From: Siphonodentalium dalli
Lineage: Eukaryota; Mollusca; Scaphopoda; Gadilida; Siphonodentaliidae
Assembly (NCBI GenBank): GCA_032622095.1
Contig: CP136064.1
Location: 145,097,954 to 145,161,953, forward strand
Direction of reading: 5' to 3'
DNA length: 64,000 nucleotides
Position 1 is the first letter of the stretch. Each line of letters opens with the position of its first letter. Below the pieces are notes generated by a model. It made no database searches. It worked only from the letters and a program-made list of their open reading frames with translations, and was not told the origin of the DNA. Of the stretch, positions 51,101-63,253 are shown in pieces. The position numbers were made by a program, and so were the translations under genes.

Positions 51101-54100
51101 ATCACTGAACTAAATGGTTTCCCATAGGCGACAGTGTTAACGTTTCGGCCAAATTCACTGAATTGAAGCCTGCAGGCCATACCAGTGATGTTTACCCAGC
51201 TAGATTGACACCAGTTGATCACGAAAATGCAAGAAAAATCATAGGTCATGTGTTTACTTTTTAAAATAAATCCCCAAGTCTACAACAGGGCTATCCCACA
51301 GCCAAATTTGATCTGGAAAAACCCAGATCTACAACAGCTAGTTAAATACATTTCCCGCTCACAAAAATCCGTTCCCCCATTCATTCACCAGTTTAAATTA
51401 TTTAGATATTATGTACAAATCAAATAAACGCGATGTCATCCTTTAATAACGTGTCGCATGTATCAGGTGAAGGTCATTCTTCAGTTACCTTCACCTTTAG
51501 CATTCCACGGTGTACTCGCTCCCCGACTCTAGAACACATTTAGCTCCCTGATTCCATTAGCACGGGCCACATGTCGTACTGTTTGTCTGATCATCCAGGA
51601 TCATCATGAAATTTGTCATGGATATTAACAATGACATGTAGATGGGAACGAGTAATTTTGGGGTCATTCGGCTAAAAAACATGGCCGCCAGCAGCCATCT
51701 TGGATTTTACTCTTTGTATGACTAAATCCTTTAGCACGGGCTACAGGTCGTACTTTTAGTCTGATCATCATAAGATTTTTCAAGAATGTTACTAATGACA
51801 TGTAGATGGGAACGAGTCATTTTGGGGTCATTCGGCCAAAAAACATGGCCACCAGCAGCCATCTTGGGATTTACTCTTTGTATGACTAAATCCTTTAGCA
51901 CGGGCTACATGTCCTACTTTTAGTCTGATCATCATAAGATTTGTCAAGAATGTTAATAATGACATGTAGATGGGAACGAGTCATTTTGGTGTCATTCGGC
52001 CAAAAAACATGGCCGCCAGCAGCCATCTTGGATTTTACTCTTTGTATGACTAAATCCTTTAGCACGGGCTACAGGTCGTACCTTTAGTCTGATCATCATA
52101 AAATTTGTCATGGCTGTTGAAATTGGAATTTAGATGGGAACTAACCATTTTGGGGTCAGTCGGACAAAAAACATGGCCGCCAGTGGCCATCTTGGATTTC
52201 AAAATTTAATCCATTAGCACGGGCCACAGGTCGTACTGTTTGTCTGATCATCATGAAATTTGTCATGGATATTAACAATGACATGTAGATGGGAACGAGT
52301 AATTTTGGGGTCATTCGGCTAAAAAACATGGCCGCCAGCAGCCATCTTGGATTTTACTCTTTGTATGACTAAATCCTTTAGCACGGGCTACAGGTCCTAC
52401 TTTTAGTCTGATCATCATAAGATTTGTCAAGAATGTTAATAATGACATGTAGATGGGTACGGGTCATTTTGGGGTCATTCGGCCAAAAAACATGGCCGCC
52501 AGCAGCCTTCTTGGATTTTACTCTTTGTATGACTAAATCCTTTAGTACGGGCTACAGGTCGTACCTTTAGTCTGATCATCATAAAATTTGTCATGGAAAT
52601 TAACAATGACATGTAGATTGGAACGAGTCATTTTGGGGTCATTCGGCTAAAAAACATGGCCGCCAGCAGCCATCTTGGATTTTACTCTTTGTATGATTAA
52701 ATCCTTTAGCACGGGCTACAGGTCGTACCTTTAGTCTGATCATCATAACATTTGTCATGGCTGTTGAAATTGGAATGTAGATGGGAACGAGTCATTTTAA
52801 TCCTATAGGAATCACTGAACTAAATGGTTTCCCATAGGCGACAGTGTTAACGTTTCGGCCAAATTCACTGAATTGAAGCCTGCAGGCCATACCAGTGATG
52901 TTTACCCAGCTAGATTGACACCAGTTGATCACGAAAATGCAAGAAAAATCATAGGTCATGTGTTTACTTTTTAAAATAAATCCCCAAGTCTACAACAGGG
53001 CTATCCCACAGCCAAATTTGATCTGGAAAAACCCAGATCTACAACAGCTAGTTAAATACATTTCCCGCTCACAAAAATCCGTTCCCCCATTCATTCACCA
53101 GTTTAAATTATTTAGATATTATGTACAAATCAAATAAACGCGATGTCATCCTTTAATAACGTGTCGCATGTATCAGGTGAAGGTCATTCTTCAGTTACCT
53201 TCACCTTTAGCATTCCACGGTGTACTCGCTCCCCGACTCTAGAACACATTTAGCTCCCTGATTCCATTAGCACGGGCCACATGTCGTACTGTTTGTCTGA
53301 TCATCCAGGATCATCATGAAATTTGTCATGGATATTAACAATGACATGTAGATGGGAACGAGTAATTTTGGGGTCATTCGGCTAAAAAACATGGCCGCCA
53401 GCAGCCATCTTGGATTTTACTCTTTGTATGACTAAATCCTTTAGCACGGGCTACAGGTCGTACTTTTAGTCTGATCATCATAAGATTTTTCAAGAATGTT
53501 ACTAATGACATGTAGATGGGAACGAGTCATTTTGGGGTCATTCGGCCAAAAAACATGGCCACCAGCAGCCATCTTGGGATTTACTCTTTGTATGACTAAA
53601 TCCTTTAGCACGGGCTACATGTCCTACTTTTAGTCTGATCATCATAAGATTTGTCAAGAATGTTAATAATGACATGTAGATGGGAACGAGTCATTTTGGT
53701 GTCATTCGGCCAAAAAACATGGCCGCCAGCAGCCATCTTGGATTTTACTCTTTGTATGACTAAATCCTTTAGCACGGGCTACAGGTCGTACCTTTAGTCT
53801 GATCATCATAAAATTTGTCATGGCTGTTGAAATTGGAATTTAGATGGGAACTAACCATTTTGGGGTCAGTCGGACAAAAAACATGGCCGCCAGTGGCCAT
53901 CTTGGATTTCAAAATTTAATCCATTAGCACGGGCCACAGGTCGTACTGTTTGTCTGATCATCATGAAATTTGTCATGGATATTAACAATGACATGTAGAT
54001 GGGAACGAGTAATTTTGGGGTCATTCGGCTAAAAAACATGGCCGCCAGCAGCCATCTTGGATTTTACTCTTTGTATGACTAAATCCTTTAGCACGGGCTA

Positions 54101-56220
54101 CAGGTCCTACTTTTAGTCTGATCATCATAAGATTTGTCAAGAATGTTAATAATGACATGTAGATGGGTACGGGTCATTTTGGGGTCATTCGGCCAAAAAA
54201 CATGGCCGCCAGCAGCCTTCTTGGATTTTACTCTTTGTATGACTAAATCCTTTAGTACGGGCTACAGGTCGTACCTTTAGTCTGATCATCATAAAATTTG
54301 TCATGGAAATTAACAATGACATGTAGATTGGAACGAGTCATTTTGGGGTCATTCGGCTAAAAAACATGGCCGCCAGCAGCCATCTTGGATTTTACTCTTT
54401 GTATGATTAAATCCTTTAGCACGGGCTACAGGTCGTACCTTTAGTCTGATCATCATAACATTTGTCATGGCTGTTGAAATTGGAATGTAGATGGGAACGA
54501 GTCATTTTAATCCTATAGGAATCACTGAACTAAATGGTTTCCCATAGGCGACAGTGTTAACGTTTCGGCCAAATTCACTGAATTGAAGCCTGCAGGCCAT
54601 ACCAGTGATGTTTACCCAGCTAGATTGACACCAGTTGATCACGAAAATGCAAGAAAAATCATAGGTCATGTGTTTACTTTTTAAAATAAATCCCCAAGTC
54701 TACAACAGGGCTATCCCACAGCCAAATTTGATCTGGAAAAACCCAGATCTACAACAGCTAGTTAAATACATTTCCCGCTCACAAAAATCCGTTCCCCCAT
54801 TCATTCACCAGTTTAAATTATTTAGATATTATGTACAAATCAAATAAACGCGATGTCATCCTTTAATAACGTGTCGCATGTATCAGGTGAAGGTCATTCT
54901 TCAGTTACCTTCACCTTTAGCATTCCACGGTGTACTCGCTCCCCGACTCTAGAACACATTTAGCTCCCTGATTCCATTAGCACGGGCCACATGTCGTACT
55001 GTTTGTCTGATCATCCAGGATCATCATGAAATTTGTCATGGATATTAACAATGACATGTAGATGGGAACGAGTAATTTTGGGGTCATTCGGCTAAAAAAC
55101 ATGGCCGCCAGCAGCCATCTTGGATTTTACTCTTTGTATGACTAAATCCTTTAGCACGGGCTACAGGTCGTACTTTTAGTCTGATCATCATAAGATTTTT
55201 CAAGAATGTTACTAATGACATGTAGATGGGAACGAGTCATTTTGGGGTCATTCGGCCAAAAAACATGGCCACCAGCAGCCATCTTGGGATTTACTCTTTG
55301 TATGACTAAATCCTTTAGCACGGGCTACATGTCCTACTTTTAGTCTGATCATCATAAGATTTGTCAAGAATGTTAATAATGACATGTAGATGGGAACGAG
55401 TCATTTTGGTGTCATTCGGCCAAAAAACATGGCCGCCAGCAGCCATCTTGGATTTTACTCTTTGTATGACTAAATCCTTTAGCACGGGCTACAGGTCGTA
55501 CCTTTAGTCTGATCATCATAAAATTTGTCATGGCTGTTGAAATTGGAATTTAGATGGGAACGAACCATTTTGGGGTCAGTCGGACAAAAAACATGGCCGC
55601 CAGTGGCCATCTTGGATTTCAAAATTTAATCCATTAGCACGGGCCACAGGTCGTACTGTTTGTCTGATCATCATGAAATTTGTCATGGATATTAACAATG
55701 ACATGTAGATGGGAACGAGTAATTTTGGGGTCATTCGGCTAAAAAACATGGCCGCCAGCAGCCATCTTGGATTTTACTCTTTGTATGACTAAATCCTTTA
55801 GCACGGGCTACAGGTCCTACTTTTAGTCTGATCATCATAAGATTTGTCAAGAATGTTAATAATGACATGTAGATGGGAACGGGTCATTTTGGGGTCATTC
55901 GGCCAAAAAACATGGCCGCCAGCAGCCTTCTTGGATTTTACTCTTTGTATGACTAAATCCTTTAGTACGGGCTACAGGTCGTACCTTTAGTCTGATCATC
56001 ATAAAATTTGTCATGGAAATTAACAATGACATGTAGATTGGAACGAGTCATTTTGGGGTTATTCGGCTAAAAAACATGGCCGCCAGCAGCCATCTTGGAT
56101 TTTACTCTTTGTATGATTAAATCCTTTAGCACGGGCTACAGGTCGTACCTTTAGTCTGATCATCATAACATTTGTCATGGCTGTTGAAATTGGAATGTAG
56201 ATGGGAACGAGTCATTTTAA

Positions 56221-56684
56221 TCCTATAGGAATCACTGAACTAAATGGTTTCCCATAGGCGACAGTGTTAACGTTTCGGCCAAATTCACTGAATTGAAGCC
56301 TGCAGGCCATACCAGTGATGTTTACCCAGCTAGATTGACACCAGTTGATCACGAAAATGCAAGAAAAATCATAGGTCATGTGTTTACTTTTTAAAATAAA
56401 TCCCCAAGTCTACAACAGGGCTATCCCACAGCCAAATTTGATCTGGAAAAACCCAGATCTACAACAGCTAGTTAAATACATTTCCCGCTCACAAAAATCC
56501 GTTCCCCCATTCATTCACCAGTTTAAATTATTTAGATATTATGTACAAATCAAATAAACGCGATGTCATCCTTTAATAACGTGTCGCATGTATCAGGTGA
56601 AGGTCATTCTTCAGTTACCTTCACCTTTAGCATTCCACGGTGTACTCGCTCCCCGACTCTAGAACACATTTAGCTCCCTGATTC
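56221..56684 (+). repeat. Last (24th) copy of the 464-bp module
   Basis: The module here is intact and essentially the same as the inner copies, but the monomers after it no longer return to another module. Confidence 0.9.
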
Positions 56685-59340
56685 CATTAGCACGGGCCAC
56701 AGGTCGTACTGTTTGTCTGATCATCCAGGATCATCATGAAATTTGTCATGGATATTAACAATGACATGTAGATGGGAACGAGTAATTTTGGGGTCATTCG
56801 GCTAAAAAACATGGCCGCCAGCAGCCATCTTGGATTTTACTCTTTGTATGACTAAATCCTTTAGCACGGGCTACAGGTCGTACTTTTAGTCTGATCATCA
56901 TAAGATTTTTCAAGAATGTTACTAATGACATGTAGATGGGAACGAGTCATTTTGGGGTCATTCGGCCAAAAAACATGGCCACCAGCAGCCATCTTGGAAT
57001 TTACTCTTTGTATGACTAAATCCTTTAGCACGGGCTACATGTCCTACTTTTAGTCTGATCATCATAAAATTTGTCAAGAATGTTAATAATGACATGTAGA
57101 TGGGAACGAGTCATTTTGGTGTCATTCGGCCAAAAAACATGGCCGCCAGCAGCCATCTTGGATTTTACTCTTTGTATGACTAAATCCTTTAGCACGGGCT
57201 ACAGGTCGTACCTTTAGTCTGATCATCATAAAATTTGTCATGGCTGTTGAAATTGGAATGTAGATGGGAACTAACCATTTTGGGGTCAGTCGGACAAAAA
57301 ACATGGCCGCCAGTGGCCATCTTGGATTTCAAAATTTAATCCATTAGCACGGGCCACAGGTCGTACTGTTCGTCTGATCATCATGAAATTTGTCATGGAT
57401 GATAATATTGACATGTAGATGGGAACGAGTTATTTTGGGGTCATTCGGCCAAAAAACATGGCCGCCAGCAGTTATCTTTAATTTTACTCTTTGTATGACT
57501 AAATTCTTTAGCACGAGCTGCAGGTCGTACCTTTAGTCTGATCATCATGAAATTTGTCATGGCTGTTGAAATTGGAATGTAGATGGTAAACAATTTATTT
57601 TGGGGTCATTCGGACAAAAAACATGGCCGCCAGTGGCCATCTTGGATTTCAAAATTTAATCCATTAGCACGGGCCACAGGTCGTACTGTTTGTCTGATCA
57701 TCATGAAATTTGTCATGGATATTAACAATGACATGTAGATGGGAACGAGTAAGTTTGGGGTCATTCGGCTAAAAAACATGGCCGCCAGCAGCCATCTTGG
57801 ATTTTACTCTTTGTATGACTAAATCCTTTAGCACGGGCTACAGGTCCTACTTTTAGTCTGATCATCATAAGATTTGTCAAGAATGTTAATAATGACATGT
57901 AGATGGGAACGAGTCATTTTGGGGTCATTCGGCCAAAAAACATGGCCGCCAGCAGCCTTCTTGGATTTTACTCTTTGTATGACTAAATCCTTTAGTACGG
58001 GCTACAGGTCGTACCTTTAGTCTGATCATCATAAAATTTGTCATGGAAATTAACAATGACATGTAGATTGAAACGAGTCATTTTGGGGTCATTCGGCTAA
58101 AAAACATGGCCGCCAGCAGCCATCTTGGATTTTACTCTTTGTATGATTAAATCCTTTAGCACGGGCTACAGTTCGTACCTTTAGTCTGATCATCATAACA
58201 TTTGTCATGGCTGTTGAAATTTGAATGTAGATGGGAACTAACCATTTTGGGGGTCATTCGGACAAAAAACATGGCCGCCAGTGGCCATCTTGGATTTCAA
58301 AATTTAATCCATTAGCACGGGCCACAGGTCGTACTGTTCGTCTGATCATCATGAAATTTGTCATGGATGATAATATTGACCTGTAGATGGGAACGAGTTA
58401 TTTTGGGGTCATTCGGCAAAAAAACATGGCCGCCAGCAGTTATCTTGAATTTTACTCTTTGTATGACTAAATTCTTTAGCACGGGCTGCAGGTCGTACCT
58501 TTTTTCTGATCATCACAAAATTTGTCACGGATATTAACAATGACATGTAGATGGGAACGAGTAATTTTGGGGTCATTCGGCTAAAAAACATGGTCGCCAG
58601 CAGCCATCTTGGATTTTACTCTTTGTATGACTAAATACTTTAGCACGGGCTACAGGTCCTACGTTTAGTCTGGTCATCATAAAATTTGTCAAGAATGTTA
58701 ATAATGACATGTAGATGGGAACGAGTCATTTTGGGGTCATTCGGCCAAAAAACATGACCGCCAGCAGCCATCTTGGATTTTACTCTTTGTATGACTAAAT
58801 CCTTTAGCACGGGCTACAGTTCGTACCTTTAGTCTGATCATCATAAAAGTTGTCATGGCTGTTGAAATTGGTATGTAGATGGGAACGAGTCATTTTGGTG
58901 TCATTCGGCAAAAAAAACATGGCCGCCAGCAGCCATCTTGGATTTTACTCTTTGTATGACTAAATCCTTTAGCACGGGCTACAGGTCGTACCTTTTGTCT
59001 GATCATCATAAAAATTTTAGTGGCTGTTGAAATTGGAATGTAGATGGGAACGAACCATTTTGGGGTCATTCGGACAAAAAACATGTTAACAATGACGTGT
59101 AGATTGGAACGAGTAATTTTGGGGTCATTCGGCCAAAAAACATGGCCGCCAGCAGCCATCTTGGATTTTACTCTTTGTATGACTAAATTCTTTAGCATGG
59201 GCTACAGGTCGTACCTTTAGTCTGATCGTCATAAAATTTGTCATGGATGTTAACGATGACATGTAGATGGGAACGACTCATTTTGGGGTCATTCGGCCGA
59301 AAACATGGCCACCAGCAGCCATCTTGGATTTTACTTTTCT
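56685..59340 (+). repeat. Right-edge monomers, diverged, with a local 968-bp repeat
   Basis: About sixteen monomers follow the last module. The first few still match the unit order, then they diverge: GTTCGTCTGATCATCATGAA with GGATGATAATATTGAC occurs at about 57368 and again 968 bp later, and AGCAGTTATCTT occurs near 57467 and 58434. Monomer fusions also appear, for instance near 59080-59110 where the CATGGCCGCC part is missing. This is the typical edge of a satellite array. Confidence 0.85.
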
Positions 59341-59460
59341 CTTCTTGTCTGTAAACTAGTATTAGACATTCAACTTTCCACATTCCTAATCGCCCCATTG
59401 ACTGTAATACATTGAATTATTCCCTTTCCAAGTTGAGCTACAGTGTCATTGACACTTTCA
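59341..59460 (+). other. 3' terminus of the giant element
   Basis: Non-repeated sequence leads to AGTTGAGCT (59431-59439), complementary to AGCTCAAC at 16393, then the hairpin AGTGTCATTGACACT (59442-59456). The exact last base is not fixed because the target site is unknown. Confidence 0.65.
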
Positions 59461-60944
59461 TTAGAAGAAATATTGGTCCAATTTTGATACATGAGAGTGG
59501 GGCGATAACCAGAGTATGGTAATGTATGTAACCATTGAATCTCGGAATTGCAGTCATGACGTCATGGGACGTCAAATAATATTTTGGGTGAGATAAATAT
59601 GACGATTCACGCAAAGCGTTGTCTTTCGTTTCTTTTAAATCATAAAGTAAGACGGGTATGCCGCATTGTTTTATACCATGGGAAACTACTACCAATTGCA
59701 CACGGCACAATCGTTTCGACCATTCTACGACCAATTCCACGATTCTGCGGCTTGACAACCACGGTGCTACGGCAGTTTAACGATTCTGCGACCTTATTAT
59801 AAGTGATATTTATGACAAACTTAGATAAAGGGGCTTTTTACTTAATTGGGACGATAAAAGTGCGCTTCTTCTTGTATTCGTTGTGTAGAGTAGACTTTGC
59901 AGGTCCACCAGGTTGACTCACGGAATTCATACAAAGATGAGATCTATACATAAAATGAGTCACAATCGGCTCGGTAAAATCTGGATAATCAGATCTAACC
60001 GCGATCCGATCGCAAAAAGTAATTTCTTGGGCTACAAGGGGACATCAACAGTGCGAAAATTAACATCCAACGTAAGCTTTGATAAGCATAAATGTATTAT
60101 TTGTCAAATTCGTACCTCTGTTGACCCAATGTTCGATTAAATTAAACAGAGAAATACAGTAACAATGTCAACTATTTGACAACGCCCCGCTTCGACCATG
60201 ACAACGACGATTGTGCGACTAGTTGAACGGTAATTTTCATTTCTATACGACGTATCTGTCACTGATCGGGCAGCTTAGTTCTACCCATGTATGCTGCATC
60301 AACAATGTGTGGAACTGTGCCTTCGTTGTACAATGCACATGTCCTGGACTCAATACAGTACTGTGTATTTACATGTACTGATCCCCACATGTGAAGATAT
60401 AGTCAAAGTTCGTACTCTATGCCATTATTTTCGTAACCGCATCTGAACTGATTGCCATCTTCGCCTACATTCATCGTTCCGCGCTATTAATTTCAAAAAC
60501 AATATCAACAATGCGTACGCATGTTATTACCACAGGTCGTACCGACAAAAATCCCAGTTTCGCAAGGCTGGTGTGGCCTATCTTATTTAATACAATGCTA
60601 ACCAAAGAACGGGGATACACACTGGAAACAGTTCTCTGTGATAAATTTTGACCCTTTCGGTGAGTGAAGCATAACGTGCCCAGAACCAATTGTGTGTCGC
60701 TAAACTGTGTAACTTCCTCTGTAGGCCTATGTCCGTACATTCTCATAATGTGTATTCTCGTCCTATTTTCTCACTTATTTCAGATTAATTAACCCTACGA
60801 AAATCCCATGCTAACAACCAAGCCCAAGCGCAAATCCATAATTTGTTAAACACAGCTACCCGTTAAAGAGCCGAAGCCCTCCCCCTCATGCCAATCACCA
60901 CCAGTAGTATAGTCTACGTATTCTAGTATACCGTTTGACTTGAC
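59461..60944. other. Low-repeat DNA, no gene recognised
   Basis: This is the most gene-like base composition in the right part of the window, but open frames are short (up to 91 codons on the minus strand at 60471-60746) and I recognise no domain apart from the small motif described at 59913-60140. A full TGACGTCA palindrome lies at 59557-59564. Confidence 0.4.
59913..60140 (+). other. Exon-like fragment with a CIICQ motif
   Basis: A 75-codon frame contains FDKHKCIICQ near its C-terminus (about residues 56-65), a CxxC pair. Cys-Ile-Ile-Cys-Gln or similar strings occur in poorly characterised invertebrate proteins often linked to mobile elements; this is recollection of a pattern and not a match I can test. 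The frame is otherwise unremarkable and ends in TAA soon after. It may be one exon, a relic, or chance. Confidence 0.2.
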
Positions 60945-60971
60945 TTTGCTCCGCTCCTGATCCTGATCTAG

Positions 60972-61665
60972 CCGGGGATTATAGGTCACGCCGCGTGGGT
61001 GTATATATCGGTGAAGGTTATCACGCGTTATCGTGGCGGATGTCTCTAGGCCAATGACGAACCAAATAATTCCGCAACAAGCGGGCCAAGGTTATCACGA
61101 GAATAGCGCCTAATTATTGCGGGTACTAAACAATGCGTGTATATATGTCTAAATGATATCTCTCTCGTGTTAACCCTACCGCTTATCGCATATTCATGTA
61201 ATATGAAAGAAAATATGTACTCGGGTCACTGCTATCAGAGGTATATATTAATCACGAGAATAACTCGCCAGCGTCGCGCGCGGTAGCGATAAAACAGATC
61301 GCGTGTACTATACACAGTGGTACATAATATATGTATTGGTTTGACTGCCTAAACCCTAAGCGCCTAATCCTGAGCTATCAGGGTGGGGTTATATGTCACG
61401 CCGCGTGGGTGTATATGGGCGAATGTTATCACGATAATAGCGCCTCATTATCGCGGGTACTAAACAATGCGTGTATATCTAAACGATATATCCCGCCCGT
61501 TAACCCTACCGCTTATCGCCTGCGTTTCCGATAAACGATATATACATCGCGTTAACCCGAAAGCTTATCGCCTATCAATGTAATATGAAATAAAATAGGG
61601 TGTGTGTACTAGGGATATAGGTTATCCGCAGTATTTGATCAAGGTATATATTAATACGCGGGTAT
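60972..61665 (+). repeat. Internal pair of ~285-bp subrepeats, 411 bp apart
   Basis: GTCACGCCGCGTGGGTGTAT appears at about 60985 and 61396, followed in both by TTATCACG, AATAGCGCCT, GCGGGTACTAAACAATGCGT, TTAACCCTACCGCTTATCGC and TGTAATATGAAA. A further partial phrase GTTAACCCGAAAGCTTATCG lies at about 61551. The same pair recurs 2,309 bp later. Confidence 0.8.
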
Positions 61666-61689
61666 ATAATCGTAAGTATTTGTTTTTTT

Positions 61690-63253
61690 TTGTCACGGAA
61701 GTAAAAGCATTATTGAAGACTTCCAATAGACTATATCTGAGAAATTTCTCGCGCACAAATTCTATAGTTATAGTTATTATAATATAGTGATTATTGTAAG
61801 CCTAATAAATCTGATAACAGGGATATACTAATGCACTATACGGTCTGGCAGTTCTTTCGATGGTTCAACAAAGAAACCTCTTCAATATTTATCCGGCACC
61901 TCATGGGGGGGGGGGGGGTGGGGGGGGTGTTACTTCACCGAGAATCCCTATTACCACACCCAAATATTGATATAGTGGTATGTCTCCACCCACACCCCTA
62001 TATTTATGTCTATGTTGATGCGTGTATACATATTTACTTGATGTATTCTTTAATCATTCATTTCTCTTTATTATCGTTCATTTATAGCATTATTAGAAGA
62101 AATTTAGTCTAAAATCTCCATTACATAGAGACAATAAAGAGCCCATATGGTGTAGACTAATACATAAATACTTACTTCATGTATTCGTTTCACCAATTAT
62201 ATGTATTGTACATCCTATACATTTAGTCTGTTATACAGAGGAAACAAAGCATATACTACGTGGCAGTTTCATATGACGATAAGACCTACTATGTGAACAC
62301 ATGTGCATATTAATTTCACATATTCTTCTCAAAACGCTTTATTTTTTACGGGGGTATCAAACATTGATCTGGAAAAGGCCTGCTATGTGGACGCGCGTAT
62401 ACATATTGACTTCATATATACATTCATAGTTCATTTCTCTTAATTATCGTTCATTTAATAGCATTATTAGTAGAAGTATAGTCTAAAACCGTCGGTATAT
62501 GGAGAATATATAGCGTCAATACTGTTTTATTGTTGGTAACTCAAATTATTGCATCATATATCGCAACTAAACAAGCGACACAACTCATAAATTCTTAATA
62601 GTTCTGATGTCTATGGCAGTTCACAGAGTGTATATTTTCATTGTTGTTACCATTTTAGTGCATACATTACTGATTTCTGTGTAAGAACGCTGGTCTCCAT
62701 TGTTGTTATGATTGTGTCTATAACTGTCCATATTCTTAAAGCAAGTACGGTACCTCTATGTGATATAATGTATAAATATTTCCATTTTCATAGGTAAATC
62801 ACGTATAAACGCTCTTTAATGTATAGTTAAACTGAGTTTTCACATGCAGGGCTATGTCTTTGTGGACTATATACGTGGTATACTTCAGTATATACACGAA
62901 GTGAATGTGTTCTAAGTATGCGTATCTGATTTATGTATACGTCCGTGTTTCTTAAAGCAAATCCAATACACATTAATGCGTTATATTATGATGTACATTA
63001 AGTGCCCTTTTCACTGTTAAATCAAGTAAAAAAGCCCTCTACTATAGTTAACTATTCAGTTCCACATACGCTATAAGCTCTATGGTGGTCCGGTGTGTCT
63101 TATCAATATGCCATTATATGCACGAATGTAATGTGTTCAAATATGTGGGTTATGATGTATACTTTAATGTTAAAGTATATAAGCACTCTTTAAGATATGC
63201 ATATGCAGAATGTTGCTTCTTTACACTGACTCGGGTAGATGGTTTGATCATGA
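61690..63253. other. AT-rich spacer of the 2.3-kb repeat
   Basis: No gene is seen. A G tract broken by one T lies at 61905-61927. Loosely repeated phrases occur: TTCATTTCTCTT..ATTATCGTTCATTTA with GCATTATTAG near 62058 and again near 62431. Open frames here are short and AT-driven. Confidence 0.45.

Larger units (their letters stand above)
17051..56220 (+). repeat. Higher-order satellite array, 23 complete units of ~1,710 bp
   Basis: The string TCCTATAGGAATCACTGAAC starts at 17051, 18762, 20473, 22184, 23895, 25605, 27151, 28861, 30571, 32281, 33991, 35701, 37411, 39121, 40831, 42541, 44251, 45961, 47671, 49381, 51091, 52801, 54511 and 56221. Spacing is 1,711 bp for units 1-4, 1,710 for unit 5, 1,546 for unit 6 and 1,710 for the other seventeen. 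The first four have one extra A in an A-run of the first monomer. Each unit is the 464-bp module, seven full monomers (about 154-176 bp) and a truncated eighth of about 95 bp. Units differ from each other by only a few substitutions. Minus-strand frames of 60-81 codons recur with the period and are satellite by-products. Confidence 0.97.
16393..59456 (+). mobile_element. Giant HINE/pearl-like element expanded into a 43-kb satellite
   Basis: The left end reads AGCTCAAC (16393-16400) with a small AACTTTACTTTGTAAAGTTT palindrome; the right end reads AGTTGAGCT (59431-59439) followed by a perfect 15-nt hairpin AGTGTCATTGACACT (59442-59456). These are the same positions and forms as the termini of the 13016-16294 element. 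Everything between is tandem ~165-bp monomer, or monomer interrupted by the 464-bp module. There is no coding capacity. Reading the whole as one element is an inference from the matching ends; the alternative is a satellite array that happens to be capped by fragments of the family that seeded it. Confidence 0.6.

Noticed and set aside
17051-56220. CRISPR-like array
   Set aside because: The repeats are directly adjacent and about 165 bp or 1.71 kb long, with no short repeats separated by unique spacers and no cas-like genes; the host is a eukaryote.
17517-59398. Recurrent minus-strand frames of 60-102 codons across the satellite (for example at 17517-17762, 36274-36462 and 58890-59198)
   Set aside because: They repeat with the satellite period, appear or vanish with single-base variants between units, and their sequence is just the monomer read in one frame. 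No start context, domain or conservation apart from the DNA repeat supports them.
16393-59456. Centromere or CENP-B box claim
   Set aside because: A higher-order satellite suggests this, but I found no TTCGNNNNANNCGGG match (TTCGGCTAAAAAAC in the monomer fits only the first half), and 43 kb of array does not show centromere function.
60530-60550. CCACAGGTCGTAC near 60531 as a stray satellite monomer
   Set aside because: Only about 13-14 bases match the monomer start and the surrounding sequence is unrelated, so chance is the simplest explanation.
61330-61850. Telomere-like AACCCTAA phrases and an intron-endonuclease-like TAGGGATA string
   Set aside because: The CCCTAA-like units are isolated and not tandem, and the TAGGGATA stretches do not match the full length of any homing-endonuclease site I know.
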